This document shows positions 1-7,300 of a DNA stretch of 31,842 nt, one piece after another. The notes beneath the pieces were generated by a model that saw only the letters and a program-made list of their open reading frames with translations, was not told the DNA's origin and ran no database searches. Source of the DNA: CAZEMR01 sp964513465 (GTDB lineage Bacteria > Bacteroidota > Ignavibacteria > Kapaibacteriales > UBA2268); assembly GCA_964513465.1 (NCBI GenBank), contig CAZEMR010000034.1:1-31842 (forward strand), written 5' to 3'. The translations under genes and the position numbers were made by a program. The first letter of the stretch is position 1. Each line of letters opens with the position of its first letter.

Positions 1-16
1 ATATTCCCTGAAAAAA

Positions 17-454
17 TCAATCCCCGTCGAGGATTTTCTTATTAAAAAATAATAAAATGTCGATAGAGGTGACCAAACCCATCAGATTCTGATCCCAGTC
101 GACCACCGGCAGGCAGTCCACCTTCTCCTTCAGCATGATTGTGATGGCCTTCCGGACGCTGTCCTCGGGGAATATCATGCGAATATCGCGGAGCATCACT
201 TTTTCGAAGTCGTTTATTTTATTTCGGGCGAATTCGCCCATATTATCCTCGTAATCATAGAGATGGCGCAGGGAGTATTCAATCAGCGTCCGCTCGGTAA
301 TCAGCCCGACATATTTTTTACCCTCGAGCACCGGCACATGCCGGACGCGCTCTCGCTTCATTATTTCGTCGGCTTCGTGGACCGTATCGTCTATCTGGAC
401 TGCAAAGATATTGCGAGCCATTATCTCATCGACTCTTATTTTGGTGGCGGGCAT
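17..454 (-). CDS. Tandem CBS-domain protein
   Basis: A 145-residue protein made almost entirely of two CBS domains, at about residues 8-60 and 83-140. The hallmarks are visible: V-R-H-V-P-V-L followed by Y-V-G-L-I-T in the first, and V-D-C-L-P-V-V followed by L-M-G-L-V-T-S-I-D in the second. Paired CBS domains (Bateman modules) bind adenine nucleotides such as AMP, ATP or SAM and usually act as energy or ionic sensors for an effector protein. No effector domain is fused here, so this is a stand-alone, presumably cytoplasmic sensor whose partner is unknown. The start is supported by a GGAGGA ribosome site a few bases upstream. It ends 16 bases from the window edge, so its downstream neighbour is not visible. 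It is divergent from the phosphodiesterase gene. Confidence 0.9.
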   Translation of the reverse strand: MPATKIRVDEIMARNIFAVQIDDTVHEADEIMKRERVRHVPVLEGKKYVGLITERTLIEYSLRHLYDYEDNMGEFARNKINDFEKVMLRDIRMIFPEDSVRKAITIMLKEKVDCLPVVDWDQNLMGLVTSIDILLFFNKKILDGD

Positions 455-547
455 AGTTCCTCCGAATTATGTGAATTATATCTGGGGGAATTCTTAAAAT
501 CAGCTATAATATAATCATTAGCTGCGTATCTTCAAACATAATTCATG

Positions 548-578
548 CAAAATTGAGCGGATCCTAACAAAATTGAGC
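548..578. repeat. Short direct repeat in a divergent promoter region
   Basis: The 11-base word caaaattgagc occurs exactly twice, at 548-558 and 568-578, a period of 20 bases or about two helical turns. It lies in the AT-rich space between the divergent CBS and phosphodiesterase genes. The spacing is what a protein binding two sites on one DNA face would need, but the function is inferred. Confidence 0.35.
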
Positions 579-657
579 TTTCGCACCGAAAAAGTTTGCT
601 ATTAATCAGGAATATCTTAATTTAATCAAAATTAAATAATCGAATCCGGAAGGTATT

Positions 658-1434
658 ATGGATAATCTCGAAAAATTCGCCATGTCGACCGATATATTCG
701 TCACCGCCCATCGCGGCGCTTCGGGAAATGCTCCCGAAAACACCCTACCGGCTTTCCGCAAAGCCGTTGAAGCAGGCGCGCGTATGGCCGAGGTCGACGT
801 ACAGATAACCAGCGACGGACGAGTCGTCGCATTCCATGACGACACGCTCGACCGCACCACCAATGCCAAAGGCCCCGTCGCCGAACGCAATTACGACGAG
901 CTGCGCAGTCTCGACGCCGGAAGCTGGTTCGATAAGGAATTCGCCGGCACGAAAATCCCATCGCTCGAGGAAGTCATCGATGTGATCAAGGATAAATTAT
1001 ATCTGAATATCGAAGTGAAGAGCTACCCCGGCGGGAATGTAACGCGCGATCTGGCGAGGATAGTCGGCACGGTGGAGGGCGCCGGATATGCCGAATATAC
1101 CCTCTATTCCTCATTCGATCATAAATTGCTGAGCGCAATCAAGACGATAGACCCGGCATTGCCAACAGCCGCGATCATGATCCCCGGCGACGAGAGGCTG
1201 CCTTCGGAGATCTCGCGCGAAACCGGCAGCGAGGGATTCGTCTGTTCGATAGCCCAGATCAGCGAGCGGATAGCAGAAGACGCCGAAAAGCACGGCATTT
1301 TCACAGCGGTCTACCCCGTTGATACGCCTGTGCAGCTCGACCTTACGCTCCGCTTCGGAGTTAAATCAATAGTAACGAATTTTCCCGGCGAGATCATCGA
1401 AGAGATGCTTCGCATAGGCCGAATGGTACGTTGA
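658..1434 (+). CDS. Glycerophosphodiester phosphodiesterase (cytoplasmic type)
   Basis: A 258-residue GDPD-family enzyme that hydrolyses glycerophosphodiesters to sn-glycerol 3-phosphate and an alcohol, using a metal ion in a TIM barrel. The family signature is complete near the N-terminus: A-H-R-G with His18, the metal-binding pair E45-x-D47, and F-H-D-D-T-L-D-R-T-T with the second catalytic histidine His60. A further acidic residue, Glu119, lies in I-E-V-K. Length fits the short bacterial UgpQ-like class, and there is no signal peptide, so it should act in the cytoplasm on deacylated phospholipid. A GGAAGG site precedes the chosen ATG; the ATG at codon 9 is a possible alternative. It converges on cheV with only five bases between the stop codons, so no separate terminator fits there. 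Confidence 0.93.
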   Translation: MDNLEKFAMSTDIFVTAHRGASGNAPENTLPAFRKAVEAGARMAEVDVQITSDGRVVAFHDDTLDRTTNAKGPVAERNYDELRSLDAGSWFDKEFAGTKIPSLEEVIDVIKDKLYLNIEVKSYPGGNVTRDLARIVGTVEGAGYAEYTLYSSFDHKLLSAIKTIDPALPTAAIMIPGDERLPSEISRETGSEGFVCSIAQISERIAEDAEKHGIFTAVYPVDTPVQLDLTLRFGVKSIVTNFPGEIIEEMLRIGRMVR

Positions 1435-1439
1435 GTATA

Positions 1440-2378
1440 TTAACTGGATAAAAGATTGCGCACTACTTCCAGCAGGTCGCCTATCTGCGGCTTGGATAGC
1501 TGTGCATCGGCGCCAACCGATTCGCCCTTGTGCAGAATATCGCGGTTGATCATCGACGAGAACAGCACCACCGGGACATTTTTGAGCACTTCGTCTGTTT
1601 TGATGCTTTTGGTCAGCGTGTATCCGTCCATACGCGGCATTTCGATGTCGGTAATAATTATATCTACCAGATTTTTGATATTATTTCCATTGCGGGCTTT
1701 CTCGACGAGTTGCTGCAAATAGTCCCACGCTTCCTTGCCATCGTTAAATGCATAAATCTCGAATCCCGCCGACTTCAGCCGGTCGGTAATCATCTTGCGA
1801 ATGGTCTGCGAATCCTCTGCGGTGACTGCTATTGGCTTTACCTCGTATGCGGATTTTTGGCCTGAAATCTCCTCGATAGCCATGTGGGGATTAATATCGG
1901 CCACGATTTTCTCGACGTCCAGCATCAGCACATTCCGGTCGTCGAATTTGATCAGACCGGTAATCGACGAATGCTCCTGGTTGATGTCCTGCAGCGTCTC
2001 CGGCGATACGATCTGGTTCCACGAAATACGGTGGATTCGGTGGACATTATCGACGATAAATCCCGACCACATCTTGTTGAATTCGGTGATAATCAGCTTG
2101 CGGCTGCTGCGCTCGTTTTTCAGGTTGTAAAGCACCAGCCCGAGATCGATCACCGGAATAATCCGATTGCGCAGATTGAAAATGCCGCTGACGCCATGAG
2201 TCAGATTTGGCACCAGAGTCAGCTCGGGCATGCGGATAATTTCGCGGACTTTGGTGACGTTCAGCCCGAAATTCTGCTGGCGGATCTCCCCGTCGCGTTC
2301 TTTGTAGGACAAAATGAACTCGATAACCTCGAGCTCGTTGGTTCCGGACTGCAATAATATATTAGTCTCAATAGCCAT
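1440..2378 (-). CDS. cheV: CheV-type chemotaxis coupling protein (CheW-REC), copy 1
   Basis: A 312-residue protein with a CheW-like coupling domain (about residues 17-165) and a response-regulator receiver domain (about 180-310). The receiver has the acidic pair E188/D189, phospho-acceptor Asp244 in I-I-T-D-I-E-M-P-R-M and the conserved Lys296 in S-K-P-Q. CheV proteins dock between chemoreceptors and CheA, and phosphorylation of the receiver is thought to tune adaptation. Its neighbour at 2401-3345 has the same architecture and length; an ungapped comparison by eye gives about 54 percent identity, so they are tandem duplicates 22 bases apart and probably one transcript. The last residues of the receiver vary most. 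No CheA, CheW, CheY or receptor gene lies in the window. Confidence 0.93.
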   Translation of the reverse strand: MAIETNILLQSGTNELEVIEFILSYKERDGEIRQQNFGLNVTKVREIIRMPELTLVPNLTHGVSGIFNLRNRIIPVIDLGLVLYNLKNERSSRKLIITEFNKMWSGFIVDNVHRIHRISWNQIVSPETLQDINQEHSSITGLIKFDDRNVLMLDVEKIVADINPHMAIEEISGQKSAYEVKPIAVTAEDSQTIRKMITDRLKSAGFEIYAFNDGKEAWDYLQQLVEKARNGNNIKNLVDIIITDIEMPRMDGYTLTKSIKTDEVLKNVPVVLFSSMINRDILHKGESVGADAQLSKPQIGDLLEVVRNLLSS

Positions 2379-2400
2379 AATATTTTACCTTGAAAATAAA

Positions 2401-3345
2401 TTAAGCATGTTCGCCGATTAAATTGCCGATGGTCTCCAGCAGCTCGCCGATTTGCGGCTTTGTAAGCTGCGCGTCGGCGCCGGCGTCCAGCCCGCGCTGC
2501 ATCAGGTCTTCCGATACGATCGAAGAGAAAATCAGAACCGGAATTTCCTTCAGATTATTATCTTTTTTAATATTCTCGGTTAATTCATAGCCGTTCATAC
2601 GCGGCATTTCGATATCCGTAATAATCACATTGACCAGTTCGTCGGGATTGGCTCCCTTTTCGATTTTGCCGGAAACCTCGCGCAGGTAATCCCATGCCTC
2701 CTTGCCGTCGTTGAACGAATGGATTTCGAAGCCCGCTTTCTTCAGGCGGTCGCCGATCATTTTGCGGATAGTGCCCGAATCGTCTGCCGTCACCGCAATC
2801 GGCGTCCAGTCGAACATCCTGCCGCCCTGAGGCGAAACTCCGATGGCCGACTGGGGGTTTATGTCTGCGATGATCTTCTCCATATCCAGCATCAGCACGT
2901 TGCGGTCGTCGAATTTAATCACGCCGACGATCGATGAGCTGGCCTCCCCGAAGTCCCCCAGCGATTCGGGGACATCAATATCGCTCCATTTAATTCGGTG
3001 AATGCTGAGCACTTCATTAACTATAAGTCCCAGATGCATATTATTAAATGTGGTGATAATCATTTTCTGCGATTTGCCCGCATTAGGCTTGCCGAACAGG
3101 CTGCGGCAAATATCCACCGCCGGAATAATCGACTCCCGGAGCTGGAACACGCCATAGACCGCCTCGTGCAGCCTGGGCAGCTTTGTCAGCTTCGGTATCT
3201 GGATAATCGAGCGAATCTTGACCACGCTGATGCCGAAGGACTGGCGCTGCATCACTCCGTCGCCGTCTTCGTATTCCAGAGTGAATTCGACAATCTCGAG
3301 TTCGTTCGATCTGGCAGCTAATATTGCATTTCGTTCTTTGGACAT
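2401..3345 (-). CDS. cheV: CheV-type chemotaxis coupling protein (CheW-REC), copy 2
   Basis: A 314-residue CheW-receiver fusion, first gene of the tandem cheV pair. The receiver domain has acidic residues D188/D189, phospho-acceptor Asp244 in the same I-I-T-D-I-E-M-P-R-M motif as its partner, and Lys296 in T-K-P-Q. The segment G-x-I-K-F-D-D-R-N-V-L-M-L-D in the coupling domain is nearly identical between the copies. The main differences lie in the linker around residues 171-180 and in parts of the coupling domain that may contact receptors, suggesting the copies serve different receptor sets; that is inference. The start has a GGAGA ribosome site five bases upstream. It is divergent from the DUF971-hutU pair. 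Confidence 0.93.
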   Translation of the reverse strand: MSKERNAILAARSNELEIVEFTLEYEDGDGVMQRQSFGISVVKIRSIIQIPKLTKLPRLHEAVYGVFQLRESIIPAVDICRSLFGKPNAGKSQKMIITTFNNMHLGLIVNEVLSIHRIKWSDIDVPESLGDFGEASSSIVGVIKFDDRNVLMLDMEKIIADINPQSAIGVSPQGGRMFDWTPIAVTADDSGTIRKMIGDRLKKAGFEIHSFNDGKEAWDYLREVSGKIEKGANPDELVNVIITDIEMPRMNGYELTENIKKDNNLKEIPVLIFSSIVSEDLMQRGLDAGADAQLTKPQIGELLETIGNLIGEHA

Positions 3346-3676
3346 TTATATCTCCGGGGAATTATTATGATTAGGCAGGCCGGATTCATCAATCCGATAG
3401 CCCGTTTTTAATTTAATAAATTTTATGAATAAATGAAACAGCCAAACGCCTGTCCGGGCCATTATTTTTTCTTAATATATCAGATATAATCGGCATTTTC
3501 TTTGAAATATTGATCCAATTAATTAATTTTGTTGTCTTATATTAAAAGCATTATGTAAAAAGGCATTATAATAAGATTGATTTGGTCTTATTTAAAAATT
3601 TTACTATATTGCAGAAAATAATATGGTAGAATTTGGAAATTACAGTAATTATTATATATTTAAATGTAACACCACG
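3346..3676. other. AT-rich divergent intergenic region, no gene seen
   Basis: About 330 bases between cheV copy 2 (minus) and the DUF971 gene (plus). It has no convincing open frame. It is very AT-rich toward the plus-strand gene and presumably carries the two outward promoters, but I cannot assign -35/-10 boxes with confidence. The first 18 codons of the longer possible DUF971 frame (from 3623) lie in it and look non-coding. Confidence 0.5.
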
Positions 3677-4024
3677 ATGTCATTGACAAATAAACCCGAC
3701 AGACCCAAATCAATCACACGGCCACGGCCCGACCGCCTGAAAGTGGTATGGCCCGACGGCTACGAAGCAATTATTTCTCTTGAAAATCTACGCCGGGAAT
3801 GCCCATGCGCCGAATGCCGGAGCAAGCAGCTCAACGGAAAGAAAAAGCCCGATATACCGATGCTGCGCACTTTCCACGAAGGCATGAACGAGCTCTGCGA
3901 GCTTGGGATCAAAGGCAACTATGCGATAAACGCAATATGGGCCGATGGTCACGATACCGGATACTATACCTGGGCCGATCTGAGAGCAATTTGCGAAAAG
4001 CACAATATCGCCGGCAATGAGTGA
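3677..4024 (+). CDS. DUF971 (GBBH-like N-terminal domain) protein
   Basis: A 115-residue single-domain protein of the DUF971 family, the domain also found at the N-terminus of gamma-butyrobetaine hydroxylase. Signature features are W-P-D-G-Y early, L-R-R-E-C-P-C-A-E-C-R with three cysteines, and the C-terminal N-Y-A-I-N-A-I-W-A-D-G-H-D-T-G-Y-Y-T-W run. In hydroxylases this domain binds zinc; stand-alone bacterial members are often linked to Fe-S or Mrp/ApbC genes and their role is poorly known. I chose the ATG at 3677; a longer frame from 3623 adds 18 residues rich in N, Y and F that do not resemble the family. No good ribosome site precedes either start. hutU follows after 54 bases, so co-transcription is plausible. 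Confidence 0.85.
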   Translation: MSLTNKPDRPKSITRPRPDRLKVVWPDGYEAIISLENLRRECPCAECRSKQLNGKKKPDIPMLRTFHEGMNELCELGIKGNYAINAIWADGHDTGYYTWADLRAICEKHNIAGNE

Positions 4025-4078
4025 ACGCGCCGGCTATTGATTTCGAAAATTAAAGAATTATAAAGGAGTTGTACGAAA

Positions 4079-5725
4079 ATGAGAACGGTGAAAGTACCCA
4101 GAGGCACAGAGCTTACCTGCAAAAACTGGCAGATCGAAGCGGCTTACAGGATGATTCAGCACAATCTGGACCCCGAAAACGCCGAAAAGCCCGAAGAGCT
4201 TATCGTTTACGGCGGATATGGCAAAGCCGCCCGCAACTGGGAGGCCTTCGACGCTATACTCGATACGCTGAAAAATCTCGAGCCGGACGAAACCATGCTC
4301 GTGCAGTCGGGCAAGCCTGTGGCAGTGGTGCCGACATATTCACTCGCCCCGCGCGTAATAATCGCGAACTCCAACCTTGTGCCCAAGTGGGCCACATGGG
4401 AGTATTTCCGCGAGATGGACAAAAAAGGCCTCATAATGTTCGGCCAGATGACCGCAGGAAGCTGGATATACATAGGCACCCAGGGCATCGTGCAGGGTAC
4501 ATACGAAACTTTCGCCGAAGTCGGCCGCCAGCATTTCGGCGGCGACCTATACGGACGATTCCTTTTGACCGGCGGAATGGGCGGAATGGGCGGCGCACAG
4601 CCACTGGCCGCAACATTCGCCGGAGCGGCCTCGCTCACAGTCGAGATCGACGAATCGAGGATCGATAAGCGTATCCACGACGGATACTGCGATATGAAGA
4701 TGGACAACCTCGACGAAGCGCTCGCCGAAATACGCCGCTGCCAAAACGAAAAACGCGCCTGCTCGATCGGACTAATCGGCAATACCGCCGAAATACTCCC
4801 CGAGCTCGTACGCCGCGGCATCAAACCCGATGTGGTGACCGACCAGACAGCAGCGCACGATCCGCTCAACGGCTACTATCCCGCAGGATATACCAAAGCC
4901 GAAGCCGACACGCTGCGCGCCCAAGACCCGGACAAATACCTCGAAGAGGCCCATAAGTCCATCGCAAAACACGTAGAAGCAATGCTCGAATTCCGCAAAA
5001 ACGGCGCCGTGGTATTCGACTACGGCAACAATATCCGCGGCATCGCCCAGGACAAAGGCGGAGTCGACAACGCATTCGACTTCCCCGGATTTGTGCCAGA
5101 ATACATCCGCCCGCTATTCTGCGACGGCAAAGGCCCATTCCGCTGGGTGGCGCTATCGGGCGATCCGAAGGACATCCACACCACCGACGAAGCGATAATG
5201 GATACCTTCCCCGAAGACAAAGCATTGCACCGCTGGATCAAAAACGCCCGCAAGCATATCGGATTCCAGGCGCTGCCCGCCCGCATATGCTGGCTGGGAT
5301 ATGGCGACCGCAAGAAAGCGGGCATCTTGTTCAACCAACTCGTCCGCAATGGTGACGTCTCCGCGCCGATAGTAATCGGCCGCGACCACCTCGACTGCGG
5401 ATCGGTGGCATCGCCCTATCGCGAAACCGAGAGCATGAAAGACGGCTCCGACGCAATCGCCGACTGGGTGTATTTCAACTTCGCGCTGAACGCAATCGGC
5501 GGCGCCTCGTGGGTGTCGCTGCATCACGGCGGCGGAGTCGGCATGGGCCTGGCGCTCCACGCAGGAGTGGTAGTAGTCGCCGACGGCACCGACGAAGCCG
5601 CGCAAAGACTCTCGCGCGTACTCACCTACGACCCCATGACCGGAATAATCCGCCATGCGGACGCAGGATATGAACGCGCAATCGACAATGCCAAAAAGTT
5701 TGGCATAAAAATTCCTATGTTATAA
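4079..5725 (+). CDS. hutU: Urocanate hydratase
   Basis: A 548-residue urocanase, which converts urocanate to 4-imidazolone-5-propanoate in histidine degradation using tightly bound NAD+. Length matches the family. Visible hallmarks are the glycine-rich NAD-binding segment at about residues 165-175 (G-G-M-G-G-M-G-G-A-Q-P), the catalytic cysteine Cys404 in R-I-C-W-L-G-Y-G-D-R, and the C-terminal L-H-H-G-G-G-V-G-M-G motif. An AAAGGAG ribosome site lies upstream of the chosen ATG. The other pathway genes (hutH, hutI, hutG or ftcD) are not in the window, so the gene is either isolated or the pathway is scattered. Codon use is strongly G/C-ending, typical of a well-expressed native gene. Confidence 0.98.
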   Translation: MRTVKVPRGTELTCKNWQIEAAYRMIQHNLDPENAEKPEELIVYGGYGKAARNWEAFDAILDTLKNLEPDETMLVQSGKPVAVVPTYSLAPRVIIANSNLVPKWATWEYFREMDKKGLIMFGQMTAGSWIYIGTQGIVQGTYETFAEVGRQHFGGDLYGRFLLTGGMGGMGGAQPLAATFAGAASLTVEIDESRIDKRIHDGYCDMKMDNLDEALAEIRRCQNEKRACSIGLIGNTAEILPELVRRGIKPDVVTDQTAAHDPLNGYYPAGYTKAEADTLRAQDPDKYLEEAHKSIAKHVEAMLEFRKNGAVVFDYGNNIRGIAQDKGGVDNAFDFPGFVPEYIRPLFCDGKGPFRWVALSGDPKDIHTTDEAIMDTFPEDKALHRWIKNARKHIGFQALPARICWLGYGDRKKAGILFNQLVRNGDVSAPIVIGRDHLDCGSVASPYRETESMKDGSDAIADWVYFNFALNAIGGASWVSLHHGGGVGMGLALHAGVVVVADGTDEAAQRLSRVLTYDPMTGIIRHADAGYERAIDNAKKFGIKIPML

Positions 5726-5785
5726 GTAGGACGCTTTTTTGCAATAAGACTGACAAAATAGCAGACCGGAGCAAAAAACGACAGA

Positions 5786-5804
5786 TGCCGGTATTAATAC
5801 GGCA
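5786..5804. repeat. Near-perfect palindrome between hutU and the sigma gene
   Basis: The segment tgccggtattaatacggca is an 18-base palindrome (tgcc-gtattaatac-ggca) carrying one extra G. It sits in the 294-base space between hutU and the sigma-factor gene, which otherwise shows only an AT-rich, gene-free sequence and one possible 8-codon leader frame (5950-5976). It could be an operator for the sigma gene or a site downstream of hutU; no run of T follows, so it is not a typical terminator. Confidence 0.35.
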
Positions 5805-6019
5805 GAATATGAAGTAGAAAGTCAGAAAGTGACAATAAAACGAACCAAAAGTGAAACTTTTTGCTCATTGATGTGTCATTATATTTAAGAGAAGAGGACA
5901 ATACGGAAAAACAACCGTTAATTTCGTTTGAACACATTAAAGAGGGCTTATGAACAGAGTGTTACGCGCTTTTTAATTTAATGAATTCTAATTACTTACA
6001 TGAGAAAGAGGTGATTGCT

Positions 6020-6682
6020 ATGACAGCTTTGATGAAACAAAATAGCATCTCCGGTCTGGCAGAGAAAAGAAAAAGCGCTCTCTTAAATCAAAACGAAAAA
6101 AATTCCGATGAAAGGAGGAAGAATATGGATTTAGCTTTGCAGATTGAGAACCTTTTCCGGAATGATAGAAAAAAATTCCTGGGATTTATTCGCCAGCGCG
6201 TCAGAAGCCAGGAAGAAGCCGAGGACATTTTGCAGGACGTATTTACCAACGTACTCGCCGCCTCGGCCAACGTCCAGAAACCAATCGAAAACATCGCATC
6301 ATGGGTGTTTACAGCAGTCAGAAACCGCATCATCGACTCTTACAGGAAGAAAAGAGCCGAAACGTTTTCCGACATGCAGACCCCCGGACAAGCCGAAGAA
6401 GGCGTCGATGCATTCGAGAATTTCTTAGGCGATTTTTCTAACAGCCCCGAGACCGACCTGGTGCGCAAAACCATCTGGGAATCGGTGCAGGAAGGACTTA
6501 AAGAGCTTCCGGAAGAGCAGAGAGAAGTATTTGTTCGCAATGAATTCGAAGGTGTTTCGTTTAGAGAAATGTCTGAAGAAACCGGCGTGAACATAAATAC
6601 TCTACTTGCAAGGAAAAGATACGCAGTATTGCACCTTCGCAAGAAACTCAAAGAACTCTATAGCTCAATAAACGAAAACTAA
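6020..6682 (+). CDS. ECF-type sigma-70 family RNA polymerase sigma factor
   Basis: A short sigma factor with region 2 (the I-E-N-L-F-R stretch through S-Q-E-E-A-E-D-I-L-Q-D-V-F and N-I-A-S-W-V-F) and region 4 (L-P-E-E-Q-R-E-V-F through F-R-E-M-S-E-E-T-G-V-N-I-N-T-L-L-A-R-K). No region 3 or extra C-terminal domain is present, so it belongs to the ECF group that directs polymerase to stress or envelope promoters. Two in-frame starts each have a ribosome site: ATG 6020 behind GAGGT at 6008-6012, and ATG 6125 behind a perfect AAGGAGG at 6112-6118. The sigma core starts only after the second, giving a normal 185-residue protein; the first adds 35 charged residues. I give the longer span so that both are covered. 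A membrane-protein gene follows nine bases downstream. Confidence 0.9.
   Translation: MTALMKQNSISGLAEKRKSALLNQNEKNSDERRKNMDLALQIENLFRNDRKKFLGFIRQRVRSQEEAEDILQDVFTNVLAASANVQKPIENIASWVFTAVRNRIIDSYRKKRAETFSDMQTPGQAEEGVDAFENFLGDFSNSPETDLVRKTIWESVQEGLKELPEEQREVFVRNEFEGVSFREMSEETGVNINTLLARKRYAVLHLRKKLKELYSSINEN
6112..6118 (+). promoter_or_regulatory. Strong internal ribosome-binding site in the sigma gene
   Basis: AAGGAGG lies six bases before the in-frame ATG at 6125. It is a perfect Shine-Dalgarno match and probably marks the main translation start of the sigma factor, 35 codons inside the longer frame. Confidence 0.6.
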
Positions 6683-6691
6683 GAATCAGCG

Positions 6692-7054
6692 ATGATTCAG
6701 AGAATCCTAAATAGCAAATCAGCCCGCTTTATATTCATGATTATGTTTATAAGCGGGCTTTTTGCGTTTAGCGGAGCCGTAACCATGCTGCTCTTTGACC
6801 ACCTCCTTGGGCCCGCTCTCGGGCTTCAGACCATATCATGGCTGGCCGCGTGCGGCGCCACCGCTTTCGGCTATATTATCGTAATGTCCTTCAACTCATG
6901 CCGCAAACATTGCCCTGCCAAAAAGTCAGCCACCAATATGTCAAAACGTCAAAAACATGACAAATCTGACATGCCTGACAAAAATTCAGACCGCACCGGC
7001 AAGAAAATTCCCCCGGATAAAATTATTTCCAAAAAATACATCCACCTCAACTAA
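6692..7054 (+). CDS. Small two-helix membrane protein of unknown function
   Basis: A 120-residue protein I do not recognise. Two hydrophobic stretches are clear, about residues 12-34 and 45-66, followed by a hydrophilic tail of about 50 residues rich in K, D and S. It begins nine bases after the sigma-factor stop, so it might be co-expressed and could be a membrane-bound regulator of that sigma factor, but it has no zinc-finger anti-sigma motif and nothing in the sequence proves the link. Third codon positions in the second helix are G/C-rich, supporting real coding. The ribosome site is weak. Oddly, codons 10-24 also form a hairpin with a T run that looks like an intrinsic terminator, which may belong to the sigma gene or attenuate this one. 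Confidence 0.6.
   Translation: MIQRILNSKSARFIFMIMFISGLFAFSGAVTMLLFDHLLGPALGLQTISWLAACGATAFGYIIVMSFNSCRKHCPAKKSATNMSKRQKHDKSDMPDKNSDRTGKKIPPDKIISKKYIHLN
6721..6763 (+). terminator. Terminator-like hairpin inside the 5' end of the membrane-protein gene
   Basis: agcccgctt (6721-6729) pairs perfectly with aagcgggct (6751-6759), can extend by three further pairs past a bulged T, and is followed by five T (6759-6763). It lies 38 bases after the sigma-factor stop codon but within the next open frame. Confidence 0.6.
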
Positions 7055-7126
7055 AATTTCCCGAAAAGTGTAAATAATCATTGTGTAAAAATTCTCTCAG
7101 TGTGGAATTTTTTTCATATATTTATG

Positions 7127-7152
7127 AATATATTAATTCAATTTAATATATT
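7127..7152. repeat. AT-rich inverted repeat upstream of the TPR gene
   Basis: aatatattaa (7127-7136) and ttaatatatt (7143-7152) are perfect inverted arms around a 6-base spacer. It lies in the 246-base gap before the TPR gene, which otherwise holds no convincing gene, and may be an operator or promoter element. A related atgaatatatta word occurs in the divergent region near 19970-19990. Confidence 0.35.
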
Positions 7153-7300
7153 TGCACATATGGAATTTACGCTGTTCGAGGTCGTGGCAATGCTTTGTTT
7201 TTGTTAGCATTTCCGCTCGATTTTTCGTATTTTGACTATTGCAGCATAAAGAAACTTCCCCACTATATTCCGGGCAGTTTCGTTCAAAATATACTCGAAA

